A stretch of 64,000 bases of DNA, from NCBI GenBank assembly GCA_963717255.1, contig CAVQVT010000007.1, forward strand, positions 62,001 through 126,000, in the 5' to 3' direction. Origin of the DNA: CAIYQJ01 sp963717255 (GTDB lineage Bacteria > Chloroflexota > Limnocylindria > Limnocylindrales > CSP1-4). Position 1 is the stretch's first letter, and the number at the start of each line of letters is the position of its first letter. The translations under genes were made by a program, and so were the position numbers. Under the pieces are notes generated by a model. That model did no database searches. It was given only the letters and a program-made list of their open reading frames with translations, and was not told where the DNA came from. Shown here piece by piece: positions 50,193-59,786 of the stretch.

Positions 50193-51181
50193 GCGGTCGA
50201 GGCAGGCCGGCGACCCCCGAGGCCGCGGCGGACGAGCGCAGTCTCATCACCCGCGTCCGGGAGCGGTCCGTCCTCCACGCGTACCGGGCCGCGACCTGGG
50301 CGCTCGGGCATGCCCCCGAGGCCCCGGCGCAGGAGGTGGGCGGCATCCTCGCCCAGGGCACGTACCTCGCCTGGCCGGCACGCCGCCGGGCGTCGAGGGC
50401 GAGCTTCGCGCGCGTCCTCGGCACCGACCCGTCCGATCCCCGGGTCGACCGGCTCGCGCGGCGGATGTATCGGAACTACGCGCGATACATCGTCGACATC
50501 ATGCGCCTGCCGTCCCGGCCGCCGCACTGGGTCGCCGAGCGCGCGGATCTCTCGGCGGCCGAGATCCTGCAGGAGGTCTACGACCGCGGACAGGGGATGA
50601 TCATCGCCGCCGCCCACGTGGGCCACAGCGAGGCCGGCGCGGCCGCCGTCGCGGACCGCGGCTGGCCGGTCACAGTCCTCGCCGACGACACGGAGTACAA
50701 GGAGCTCTTCGCGCTCCTGCAGGAGCAGCGGGGCCGGTGGGGCGTGCGGCTCATCCCGTGGACGAGCGTGCGCGAGATCTTCGGCGTCCTGAAGCGTCGG
50801 GAGATCGTCGGGCTCCTCGTGGACTGGGGATACAAGCCGGACGGCGTCCCGGTCCGCTGGTTCGGCGAGTGGACGACCTTCCCGGCCGGCCCGGCGGTCC
50901 TCGCGGCGAAGACGGGCGCGGTCATCGCCCCGATGGCCGTCCGGCTGACCCGCGAGGGCGGGTATGCCGGGTACGTCGGCGAGGTCATCGAGGTGGCGTC
51001 GACCGAGCCGGCGGAGGTCGCCCGAGCGACGCAGGCCGTCGCGGATGCGCTCGAGGTGGCGATCCGCCGGACGCCCGACCAGTGGTGGGTCTTCAAGTCG
51101 ATGTGGCCGGAGACCGACGAGGATCGGGCCCGCCTCCTCGCGCGCCTCCCCGAGTACGGCCTGGACGCCGGGGACGGGTGA
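50189..51181 (+). CDS. patA: LpxL/PatA-like acyltransferase
   Basis: Membrane-associated acyltransferase of 330 residues. The HX4E catalytic motif is AAAHVGHSEAGA near residue 145, followed by family regions RGRWGVRLIPWTSVREIF and GFGAK-like FPAGPAVLAAKTGAVIAPM. The C-terminal TPDQWWVFKSMWPE is typical of the LpxL/PatA family. By position between the phosphatidyltransferase and glycosyltransferase genes it would acylate a mannose on a phosphatidylinositol mannoside. No other lipid A genes are present, so LpxL-type lipid A acylation is rejected. Confidence 0.88.
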   Translation: MSGRGRPATPEAAADERSLITRVRERSVLHAYRAATWALGHAPEAPAQEVGGILAQGTYLAWPARRRASRASFARVLGTDPSDPRVDRLARRMYRNYARYIVDIMRLPSRPPHWVAERADLSAAEILQEVYDRGQGMIIAAAHVGHSEAGAAAVADRGWPVTVLADDTEYKELFALLQEQRGRWGVRLIPWTSVREIFGVLKRREIVGLLVDWGYKPDGVPVRWFGEWTTFPAGPAVLAAKTGAVIAPMAVRLTREGGYAGYVGEVIEVASTEPAEVARATQAVADALEVAIRRTPDQWWVFKSMWPETDEDRARLLARLPEYGLDAGDG

Positions 51182-53100
51182 CGATCGTGGACGGCGGGCG
51201 CCCGGGGGTCATGGGCGGCCGGGGGACCCGTGTGCAGCGGCTGCGCGCGCGCGCGCTCGGGGGCGTCACGGTCGCCGCCTGCCATCTCCCGGAGCGGCCT
51301 CTCCTCGCGGCCGCCGACTCCGTCGGCGAGCTCTGGTACCGGGCGACGCCCGCGCGCGCTGCGGTGGCTCGCGCGAACCTCCGCCGCGTCTGCACGTGGC
51401 TCGCCGCTGAAGGCCGCGGCCCGGCCCGGGCGAGGCGCGCGGCCGCGGATCCGCGCGCGCTCGAGTCGCTCGTCCGCGCGGCCTATCGCCAGCTGGCGCG
51501 CTACTACCTGGAGGCACTGCGGGCGCCGACCCTGGATGAGAGGTACCTCCTCGAGCGCCTCGAGGTGACGTCGCCGGGGACGGTGGCGGGCTCGTTCGCG
51601 GAGCCACGGGGGGTGATCTTCATCGGGAGCCACCTGGGGCCGGTGGAGATCCTCGCCTGGCTGGGCGGCCACGAGCGGCCTGGGCCGGTGGTGGGCGTGA
51701 TGGAGACGGTGGACGACCCGGAGCTGCAGGCCTGGATCGCGCGGACGCGGGCCGGGACGGGCATCGAGCTGGTCGGTCTCGACCGCGCGAGGCGGCGGCT
51801 CCGCGAGGCCATCGACGCCGGCGGCGCGGCGCTGCTCGTCGTGGACCGCGACATCTCCGGAGGCGGAACGGAGGTCGAGCTGTTCGGGCATCCGGCGCCC
51901 CTGCCCACGGGCGCGGCGATCCTCGCGGTCGAGACGGGCGCACGCGTCTTCTACGAGGCGGTCATCCGCGTCGGCGACGGCAGGTACCGCGGCTGGATGC
52001 GCGAGGTGCCGGTCCCGGCCGAGGGAAGGCTGCGGGCCCGGGTGACGGCGTTCCTCGACCGGACGGCCCGGCTCATCGAGGAGTCGGTCGCCCAGGCGCC
52101 GGAGCAGTGGTGGGCCGTCTTCCATCCGATCTGGCCCGACATGGCGCCGGAGGGCGGAGCGGGTCGACCGCACCGGGCCCGGATGAGCCCCGTCCGGCTC
52201 GGGCGCGCGGACCTCCACATCCACACGCTCGCGTCCGACGGCGTGGACGGCGTCGTCACGATCCTCGAACACGTCGAAGCGATGGCGTGGATGGATGTCA
52301 TCGCCATCGCGGACCACGACCGGATCGACGCCGCGGTGGCCGCACGCGCGATCGCCGAGTCCCGGGGCATGCAGGTCCGCGTGATCGTCGGCGAGGAGGT
52401 CTCCACCCGCGGCGGCCACATCCTGGGGCTCTTCCTCACCGAGCGGGTGCCGCCGCTGCGTTCGCTGCGGGAGTCCGTCGCCCGCATCCACGACCAGGGT
52501 GGGATCGCCGTCGCGGCGCACCCGGCCACGCCGTACCCGCTCTGCGTCACCGCCCGTTCCGTCCGCCGCCTCATGGACGAGCCGGACCCGCGGCATCGCC
52601 TCGACGCGATCGAGGCGTTCAACCCCACGACCTTCGGGCGCGTGGGCCACGCGACCGCCGTCCGGCTTTCGAGCGAGCTCGGGCTCCCGGCGGTCGGGGG
52701 CAGCGACGCACACCGGGCGGCGGCGATCGCCACGGGGCTCACCCTCTTCCGGGGCAGCGACGCCCGACGACCTGCGCGCCGCCATCGCGGCGGGCGAGAC
52801 GCGGTGGGCCGGCACCTTCCACGGCACGCTCTCGCAGCTGCCGACGTTCGGCCGCCAGCTCGCGAAGTACGGGCAGGGCTGGCGGGACGGCGTCGCCGGG
52901 CTCGTGCGCGGCGACCGGACGGGGCGCGACCTCGGCTACCCCGGGGGGCGGCTCCGGCCGGCGCGCTTCGACGCCGGGCTCATCGAACCACCGGTCGCGG
53001 ATGGGGCGGCCCGGCCTCGACCGCCGGGGCCGCGGAAGGGGCGGCGCCGGACGGCACTGGCGCGCGCGTCGCGACGCCGGATGATGGGGACCTGCGATGA
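51178..53100 (+). CDS. Acyltransferase-PHP phosphoesterase fusion, with internal frame break
   Basis: One open frame of 640 codons from a GTG that overlaps the preceding stop. Residues about 15-320 form a second LpxL-type acyltransferase with HX4E in GSHLGPVEILAW. At about residue 337 a PHP phosphoesterase starts: RADLHIHTLASDG (HxH), IAIADHDR, AAHPATPYPL and GGSDAHRA carry the metal-binding residues. At about 52755 the coding signal leaves this frame; the next 240 bases read naturally in the +1 frame (TPDDLRAAIAAGETRWAG, then FHGTLSQLPTFGRQLAKYG), after which the first frame resumes and ends at 53100, overlapping the GT4 ATG. One or two indels or a real frameshift are likely. Confidence 0.75.
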   Translation: MTIVDGGRPGVMGGRGTRVQRLRARALGGVTVAACHLPERPLLAAADSVGELWYRATPARAAVARANLRRVCTWLAAEGRGPARARRAAADPRALESLVRAAYRQLARYYLEALRAPTLDERYLLERLEVTSPGTVAGSFAEPRGVIFIGSHLGPVEILAWLGGHERPGPVVGVMETVDDPELQAWIARTRAGTGIELVGLDRARRRLREAIDAGGAALLVVDRDISGGGTEVELFGHPAPLPTGAAILAVETGARVFYEAVIRVGDGRYRGWMREVPVPAEGRLRARVTAFLDRTARLIEESVAQAPEQWWAVFHPIWPDMAPEGGAGRPHRARMSPVRLGRADLHIHTLASDGVDGVVTILEHVEAMAWMDVIAIADHDRIDAAVAARAIAESRGMQVRVIVGEEVSTRGGHILGLFLTERVPPLRSLRESVARIHDQGGIAVAAHPATPYPLCVTARSVRRLMDEPDPRHRLDAIEAFNPTTFGRVGHATAVRLSSELGLPAVGGSDAHRAAAIATGLTLFRGSDARRPARRHRGGRDAVGRHLPRHALAAADVRPPAREVRAGLAGRRRRARARRPDGARPRLPRGAAPAGALRRRAHRTTGRGWGGPASTAGAAEGAAPDGTGARVATPDDGDLR

Positions 53101-54287
53101 AGATCGGACTCGTCACCCCGTACATCTACCCGCTGCCCGGCGGCGTGAACGACCATGTCCGCCACCTGTACGAGGAGCTGCGGATCCGCGGTCACCAGGT
53201 GCGGATCATCAGCAGCAGCCACGGGATCCAGCGAGCGTCGGAGGGCGACGTCGTCCGCCTCGGCAAGGGCTTCAGCTTCCCCGCCAACGGGTCGGTCGGC
53301 ACCATCACGATCTCGCCGAACTTCGACCGCCAGGCCCGGCAGATGCTGGAGGAGGAGCGGTTCGACCTCCTCCACTTCCACGAGCCCTTCGTGCCGTTCC
53401 TCTCGCTCTCCGTCCTGAAGGGATCGCGGAGCGTGAACGTCGCGACCTTCCACGCGTACGCGGGCTTCTCCCCCTCGTACGAGTTCGGGAGGCGCGCCCT
53501 GGCCGGGTACGCGGCCCGGCTCAACGGCCGGATCGCCGTGAGCGCCGCCGCTCGTCACTTCATCGACCGCTACTTCCCCGGCGACTACAAGGTCATCCCC
53601 AACGGGGTCGACGTGGACCGCTTCCAGCGAGCCGTTCCTCTCACCCGCTGGCAGGACGGCGCGCGGAACATCCTGTTCGTCGGGCGTTTCGAGGAACGCA
53701 AGGGTCTCATCCACCTGCTCAAGGCGTTCCGGGTCCTCCGGCGCGACGGCCGGGAGGACGTCCGGCTCCTCGTCGTGGGCGGCGGGCCGCAGGAGCGCGA
53801 GTGCCGTCGCTACGTCGCCACCCGCCGGCTGCAGGGCGTCGAGTTCCTCGGCCGGGTGAGCGACGACGAGAAGGCCCAGCTCTTCCGGACCGTGGACGTC
53901 TTCGTCTCGCCGGCCACGGGCCGCGAATCGTTCGGGATCGTCCTCCTCGAGGCGATGGCCGCCGGCACCCCGATCGTCTGCAGCGACATCCACGGGTACA
54001 AGGGCGTGGTCAAGCGCGGCGAGCAGGCGCTCCTCGTCCCGCCGGGCGACCGCGATGCGCTCGCGGCGGCGATCGGACGGCTCCTCGACGACCCGGAGCT
54101 GCGCGCGCGGATGGGAGCGAGCGGGCTCGAGCGGGCCGAGGAGTTCAGCTGGCGCGGCGTCGCACGGCGCGTGGACGACTACTACGGGTTCGTGGTGCGG
54201 CGGCTCGCGGCCCAGGGGGCCCTCCCGCGCGACTTCAGCGCCGAGGTCCCGCCGGCCCCACCGGCCACGCCGCGCCCCGGCGCCTGA
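53097..54287 (+). CDS. pimA: GT4 glycosyltransferase, PimA-like
   Basis: Retaining GT-B glycosyltransferase of 396 residues. The N-terminus IGLVTPYIYPLPGGVNDHVRHL is the PimA-type phospho-donor loop, followed by HFHEPFVPFLSL, IPNGVDVDRF, FVGRFEERKGLIHLL and the E-x7-E motif in ESFGIVLLEAMAAGTPIV. It should transfer mannose from GDP-mannose to phosphatidylinositol. ATG overlaps the fusion gene stop (ATGA). The gene order phosphatidyltransferase-acyltransferase-glycosyltransferase supports a PIM-like pathway. A Pro/Ala tail closes the protein. Another hexose donor is possible. Confidence 0.88.
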   Translation: MKIGLVTPYIYPLPGGVNDHVRHLYEELRIRGHQVRIISSSHGIQRASEGDVVRLGKGFSFPANGSVGTITISPNFDRQARQMLEEERFDLLHFHEPFVPFLSLSVLKGSRSVNVATFHAYAGFSPSYEFGRRALAGYAARLNGRIAVSAAARHFIDRYFPGDYKVIPNGVDVDRFQRAVPLTRWQDGARNILFVGRFEERKGLIHLLKAFRVLRRDGREDVRLLVVGGGPQERECRRYVATRRLQGVEFLGRVSDDEKAQLFRTVDVFVSPATGRESFGIVLLEAMAAGTPIVCSDIHGYKGVVKRGEQALLVPPGDRDALAAAIGRLLDDPELRARMGASGLERAEEFSWRGVARRVDDYYGFVVRRLAAQGALPRDFSAEVPPAPPATPRPGA

Positions 54288-54325
54288 CGCGCCCCGCGCG
54301 GTCGCGACGTCGGGCGGTCTCCCCC

Positions 54326-57300
54326 TCAGGCGGTCGCGACGTCCGCGGTCTCGTCGCCTCCGCCGTCGCCGGGCGGCGCCTGCCGTTCGGCCGCGCGTTC
54401 CGCGAGCGCGATCCGCCAGGACCACGTGCTGTAGGCGACGACCGCGCACGTGGCCAGGAGCGCGACGAAGAGGACGGCCGGCCACACGTCGAGCAGCTTG
54501 ACCGAGACGGGTGGGTCGGTGTTGACGGGGAACTGGAACACGTAGAGCCAGGTCGGGAGGATCCCCTGGTACGCGTTGAAGAGCTGCGAGGGCAGCGGGA
54601 GCGCGGAGATGTTCGGGTAGAAGAAGACGAAGAGGAGCGCGACCGCCCAGATGAAGCCGAGCGCGAACCGGCGGGCGTCGCGCGCGGTGACGATGACGTA
54701 CGCGCAGATCCCGAGGGGGACCAGGGCAGCGAGCGCGATCAGCTCCGGGTAGATGCCCTCCTGCTCCAGGATCGGTGCGGTGTCGCTCAGGAAGCCGGTG
54801 ATGACGAGCCCGGCGGCGCCTGCCGCGGCGAGAAGGGCGATGGCGAACAGGTGTCGATCGCGCCTCACCCGCGCCTGCTCGGGCGCGATGCGCCCATCGC
54901 GTCCGTCGCGCGCCGCGCGCTCCAGCGCCAGCATCTGCCACGCGATGAGGAGGCCGGTCGCGACGAGGATCGCGACGATCGCCCCGATCCGCTCGGTGAC
55001 GACCAGCTGGCCGACGCTCGGGGCACAGGCCGGCGAGTTCGCGTACGCCTTCTCGACGCCGACGATCGCGCACAGGGGCAGGCGGAACAGCCACATCAGC
55101 GCGGGCCCCATGACCGCGACCGCCGCCGAGACCCTGACCAGCAGCCACGTCCGCCGCGACGGTCCGTGCCAGACGTCCGCGATGAGGTACGCGACGGCGG
55201 CGAGGAGGAAGATCAGTGCCGTGTAGTAGTGGTACTGGAACGTGGCGCGGTCGATGCGCACCCACGGGAGCCACATGACGAAGAACCCGACCGCGATGAG
55301 CGCGAGCGGGAGGCTCCGCCGGCGGAACGACTGCCACGCGACGAACGCCATCGCGGGGACGCCGATCCACCAGATGCCCAGGTTCCCGGAGTCGTAGATC
55401 GCGGCGGAGGTCCCGTCGAAGCTCCCCTGGTAGAACCAGACCGGCTTCAGGTCGAACGGCCACGCCCACCACGGCGACGATGCTGCATGTGTCGCGCGCA
55501 GGTTGTTGTGGTAGTCGTACATCGACCGTGTGAGGTCGAGGAGCGTCTGCCCGGCGTTCCCCGCGGGGAAGCCCTCGGTGAAACGGTTGCCGAGGGCCAC
55601 CCACGGGACGTAGCTCGCGACGTACACGACCACTGGGACGATGAGGAGGCTGACGACGAGCCAGAGGGCCGGCAGCCCCCAGCCCGACCCGAGGCGGAGC
55701 CAGCCCTGCGGCGCCGGGTCGGACGGCGGCAGGAGGCTCGCGGGATCGTCCGGCGCGGGCGGCGGTGCGAGCGGCCCCATGCCGTACCGCGCGCCGACGC
55801 GGAACGCGACGACGGCGAGGATCGACAGGGCGATGAGGGCGCCGGAGACCGCGAGGACGATGAGTCCCGCGGAGGGGGCGCCCTCCGGCGGGAGCGTGCC
55901 GATGCCCATCGCGAAGCCGACGAGCGCCCCCGCGATGCCGAGGACGCCCGGCACGTAGACCGCGAACCGCATCTCGTCGAGCGTCCAGGCGACGGGACGC
56001 AGGACGGTGACCACGACCGCAAGGAGGGTCAGGCCGATCATCATCGCGAGGAAGAAGAGGTTGCCGCTGCTCGTCGTCGCCTCCGGGGTGGTCGCGATCG
56101 CCATGTACCCCAGGCTCGCCGAGATCGCGGCGAGCCCCAGGACCAGGACGATCCGGCCCAGGGCGGAGCGCGCGAGGAACGAGGATGCCGATCCCGCCGA
56201 CGGCGTAGAGCGCGACCCACTTGGACGCCAGCCCGAGGCCCAGGAGGACCCCGACGAGCGGCATGCCGACCGCGAACGCGAGCCATCCCTTCAGGCGGCC
56301 CGTCCAGAACGCCGCGAAGAGTGCGAAGGCGGCCAGGATGAAGAAGCCGACGTAGACGTCGTTCATCGCGATGCGCGACTGCACGAACATCATCCCGTCC
56401 GCCAGGACCAGGATCCCCGCGATCACGGCGACCGTGCGCCGGCGGAAGAGCATGCGGAGCAGCAGGAAGAGCACCGCGATGGTGAGCGCGCCGAAGATGA
56501 CGCCGGGCAGGCGCCACGCGAACGCGTGGGACCCGGCGGGCACCGCGGCCGATGCCCCGTCGGCCGAGAACGTGAGGATCTGCTGGCGGTCGCTCGCCGG
56601 CTGCTGCTGGTCGGAGTCGAGCACCCAGGCCGTGGCGTCGAACGGCAGCCGCGCGTCGGCGAAGACGGCGTTCCCGTTCGGCTCGACGACGTAGATCGTC
56701 TCCCCGCTGCCATCCGGCGCGACGCCGAGCACGTGGACGAGCTGGGTGGCGTCGTCGTACAGGATCCGCGAGGTCTCGCCGGGCATGGTCGCGGTCTTCA
56801 CGACGGCCGCGGGCGCGCCGTCCCCGTCCTTCCCCGCATCGATCCGCCACATCGTCGTGCCGCCGACCGCGTAGATCGCCGGGTCGCCGACGCCCGTCAC
56901 GCGCGCGACGTCGGATGCCCCGCCCTCGAGCTCGACCGTGTCGGCGACCGCGGCGTCGCCCGGATCCACGAAGACGACGCCTGCGTCCGCGGCGGCCGCG
57001 ATCCGGCCGCGGGACTCGATCGCGACACCGGGCAGGGTCCCGGCAGCGATCGCGTCCTCCACGGCGGTCTTCACGGCGGCGTCGAGACTCCCCGAGAGGA
57101 CGACCGGCGCCCCGGCCCCGGCGCGGATCTTCTCGAGCGTGGCCGCCTCGTCGAGGCCGGCCACGCGGAAGAGCTCGGCGGCGAGCGCTTCCGCATCGGT
57201 GACCGCGGTGGCGTCCACGACGAGGGTCGGCGCGGTCCCGCCGTCGGTCATCCCGCCGAGGCCGGGGACCGTCGAGCGGCCGAGCGGCTCGCCGGAGAAG

Positions 57301-59756
57301 GCGTCGAGCGTCACGAGGAGGTCGCCCGCGAGCGCGGCTGCGACCGTCGTGCCGTCGGTCGTGGCATAGAGGCGCGTGACCGGCCCACCGAGCGTGCTCA
57401 GGGCGTCGGGGGTCGGGATCGTCTCGCCCGTCCGGCCCGCCGCCCGGAGGGCGTCCAGTGTGCTCGTCGTGTCCAGCGAGAGCACCGACCCCTGCTCCGT
57501 GCCGATGAGGAGCCGGTGGGAGGTCTCGTCCACCGCCACGGACCGCGCCCCCGGCGCCTCGATCGTTGCGACGAGCGCGCGGCTCGCGAGATCGTACGCG
57601 GTGACCGCGTCGCCGGTCGCGAGGTAGAGCCGGTCGCCCCCGGTCGCGGTCGTCGTGAGCCCGTCGTCCCACCGCGGCTCGATCGCCGCGTCGGAGACGG
57701 GCGCGCCCGTCTCGCTCGTGGCGGAGACGCTGTCGCGGCCGAACGCGACGATCCCCAGGGCCATCGCGTACTTCGCCAGGTGCGGGTGGGTGAACTCGTA
57801 GATCTCGTGCGGCTCGCCGTACCGCCAGAACTGCAGGAACTCGGTGGCGGTGCGCGCGTGGTAGACCTCGTCGAAGTGCATGCGGTACGGCTCGGCGAGC
57901 CGGTACGTCCGCAGCACGAGCGCGGCGACCACGAGGACGAGGAGGATCCACAGGTCCAGCCGGTCGAGCCGGCCGCCGCGCTCCCGGACCAGGAGCGCAG
58001 ACCGGTCGTGGGTGCGATACCGCCCGAGCCCGCGCAGCCAGCCGACGACCCTCAGGCGGCCGCCGCCGCCGTCCTCCGGCCCCTCGTCGAGCGCGTCGTC
58101 GGCCTCCGGCCCGGCCTCGAGCAGGGCCGTCGCGGCCGCCCCGCCGGCCCCTGCCTGTGACGACGCGGCGGGTGTCCCGGCCGTCCCTCCGGCCGCTCCC
58201 GCAGCAGCCGCCGCTGCCGCAGCCGGCCCGGGGCCGTGCGCGCGCGCCGCCGGCACCCCCGGCACCCCCCTGTCGCCCAGCGCGATCGCGTCGCGCGCCT
58301 CCTCGGCGAGGAGCCCGGCGCGCGCTTCCTCGGCGTCCTGCTCGATCGCGCTCCGCCTCAGCCGCGTGAGGGACCACAGGAAGACTCCGAGATGGGCGAC
58401 GGCGATGGCCGCCACGCCGCCGGGCGACCGGATCAGGTCGCCGATCCCCAGCCAGTCGGAGATCCCGGGGTTGTCGTAGAAGGGCAGCGTGAGGATCGCG
58501 TACAGGTTGAGGAAGCTCGCGATCGCGAGCACCAGGTATGCGATCCGCCACCGGGACGAGGTCGCCGCGAGGATCGCGCCGAGCGCGAAGGCCGGGTAGA
58601 GATAGCGTTCGTGGACGCGGGTCGGCAGGATGAAGAAGCCGATCGCCATCACCGTGAGCACGACCAGCAGGGTCCGCCGGTCGGGGCGCCGCCAGACGAT
58701 CGCGCAGAGGACGGCGATGAACGCGAGGAGGAGCGCCGTGCCCACCATGACCGCGGGGACGGGACCGAACGAGTAGAACGGCTGTCCCGGATCGCGCGCC
58801 ACGTCGAGGACCCAGGTGCCGTTGGCGGCGAGCCCGTTCACGACCCCGCCGACGTCGAGCGAGAGCAGCGCCCACGGGTTGTAGCCGTTGACCGTCAGGT
58901 ACGAGTACTGGGCGGCCGTCGTGACGATCTTCCGGGCGAGGTCCCAGGGCATGAGCGCGAAGGGCACGGAGAGCACGAAGGCGGTGCCGATCCCGGCGAC
59001 CAGGACGCTCGCCACGTCGGCCGGGCCCTCGCGGTCGGGGCGCCCGATCCCCGCCCGGGCCAGCGCCCGCCACACGAGCCCCGGAGGCCCCTCGCGGCGG
59101 GGCCGCGTGACGAGGTAGCGATGGAGGATCAGGGCCGCCGCGATGGGGATGAGGATCCCGAACTGCGGCTTGATGATCGCGGCCACCGTCGTCAGGACGG
59201 TGGCGGGGACCATGCGGCCCTTCCAGAGCTCGCGGACGGCGAGAAGGAGGACGACCGTGCCGACCGAGTCCACCTGGCCCCAGACCGCGCTGTCGAACCA
59301 GGTGACGGGATTGAACAGGACCAGGCCCGCGCCGAGGAGCGCCGCCCGCCGGCCGCCGCCGAGGTCGCGGACCATCCACCACACGACGAAGGCCATCGCA
59401 CCGTCGGCGATGATCGGCGGCAGCTTGATCAGGTCGCCCGCCCCGCCCATGAAGCTGCCCACGATCCCGACGAGCCACAGGACGTAGAGATACCCGGGCG
59501 TGTAGTCGGCGAAGAAGTCGCGGTCGTAGAACCCGAACGGCCCGTGGGCGGCGAGGTTGTCCGCCCAGTAGCGGAATGCCGCCACGTCCACGCCGAAGCC
59601 CGAACCCGGCTCGAGGAGGACGTATGCGATGATGAGCCGGAGGGCGATCCCGACCGCGACGAGGATCGCGATCGCGCGGTAGTCGCTCCCGGTCCTCGTC
59701 GTCCCGGACTCCGCGGTCGCGCCCTCCGTGGGGCCGCCCCGTTCAGGGCCGGTCAA
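54326..59756 (-). CDS. Giant membrane glycosyltransferase with two GT-C domains and beta-propeller insert (frame break at about 56185)
   Basis: About 1,810 residues if one frame break is bridged. Residues 1-470 are a GT-C-like polytopic domain; an Ala/Gly linker follows. At about 57950 a PMT-family domain starts (YRLAEPYRMHFDEVYHARTATEF, Asp-Glu in the first outside loop; THPHLAKYAMALGIVAFG). A 400-residue block then interrupts the second PMT loop: repeated beta-strand motifs (GDRLYLATGDAVTAYDLASR, HRLLIGTEQGSVLSLDTTS) like a beta-propeller. PMT resumes with AFAWRLPGVIFGALTIAVLF, FVQSRIAMNDVYVG. At about 56175-56195 the frame changes by one base and continues to 54326. TTG at 59756 follows AGGAGG. 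It probably transfers sugar from a lipid donor to an outside acceptor. Confidence 0.78.
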
Positions 59757-59786
59757 ACGAGTTCGGCCTCCTGCACGAGCGTTGAG

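Noticed and set aside
50189..53100. Lipid A late acyltransferases (LpxL/LpxM) and thus a Gram-negative outer membrane
   Set aside because: No other lpx or LPS-export gene is present, and the neighbours match a phosphatidylinositol-mannoside locus.
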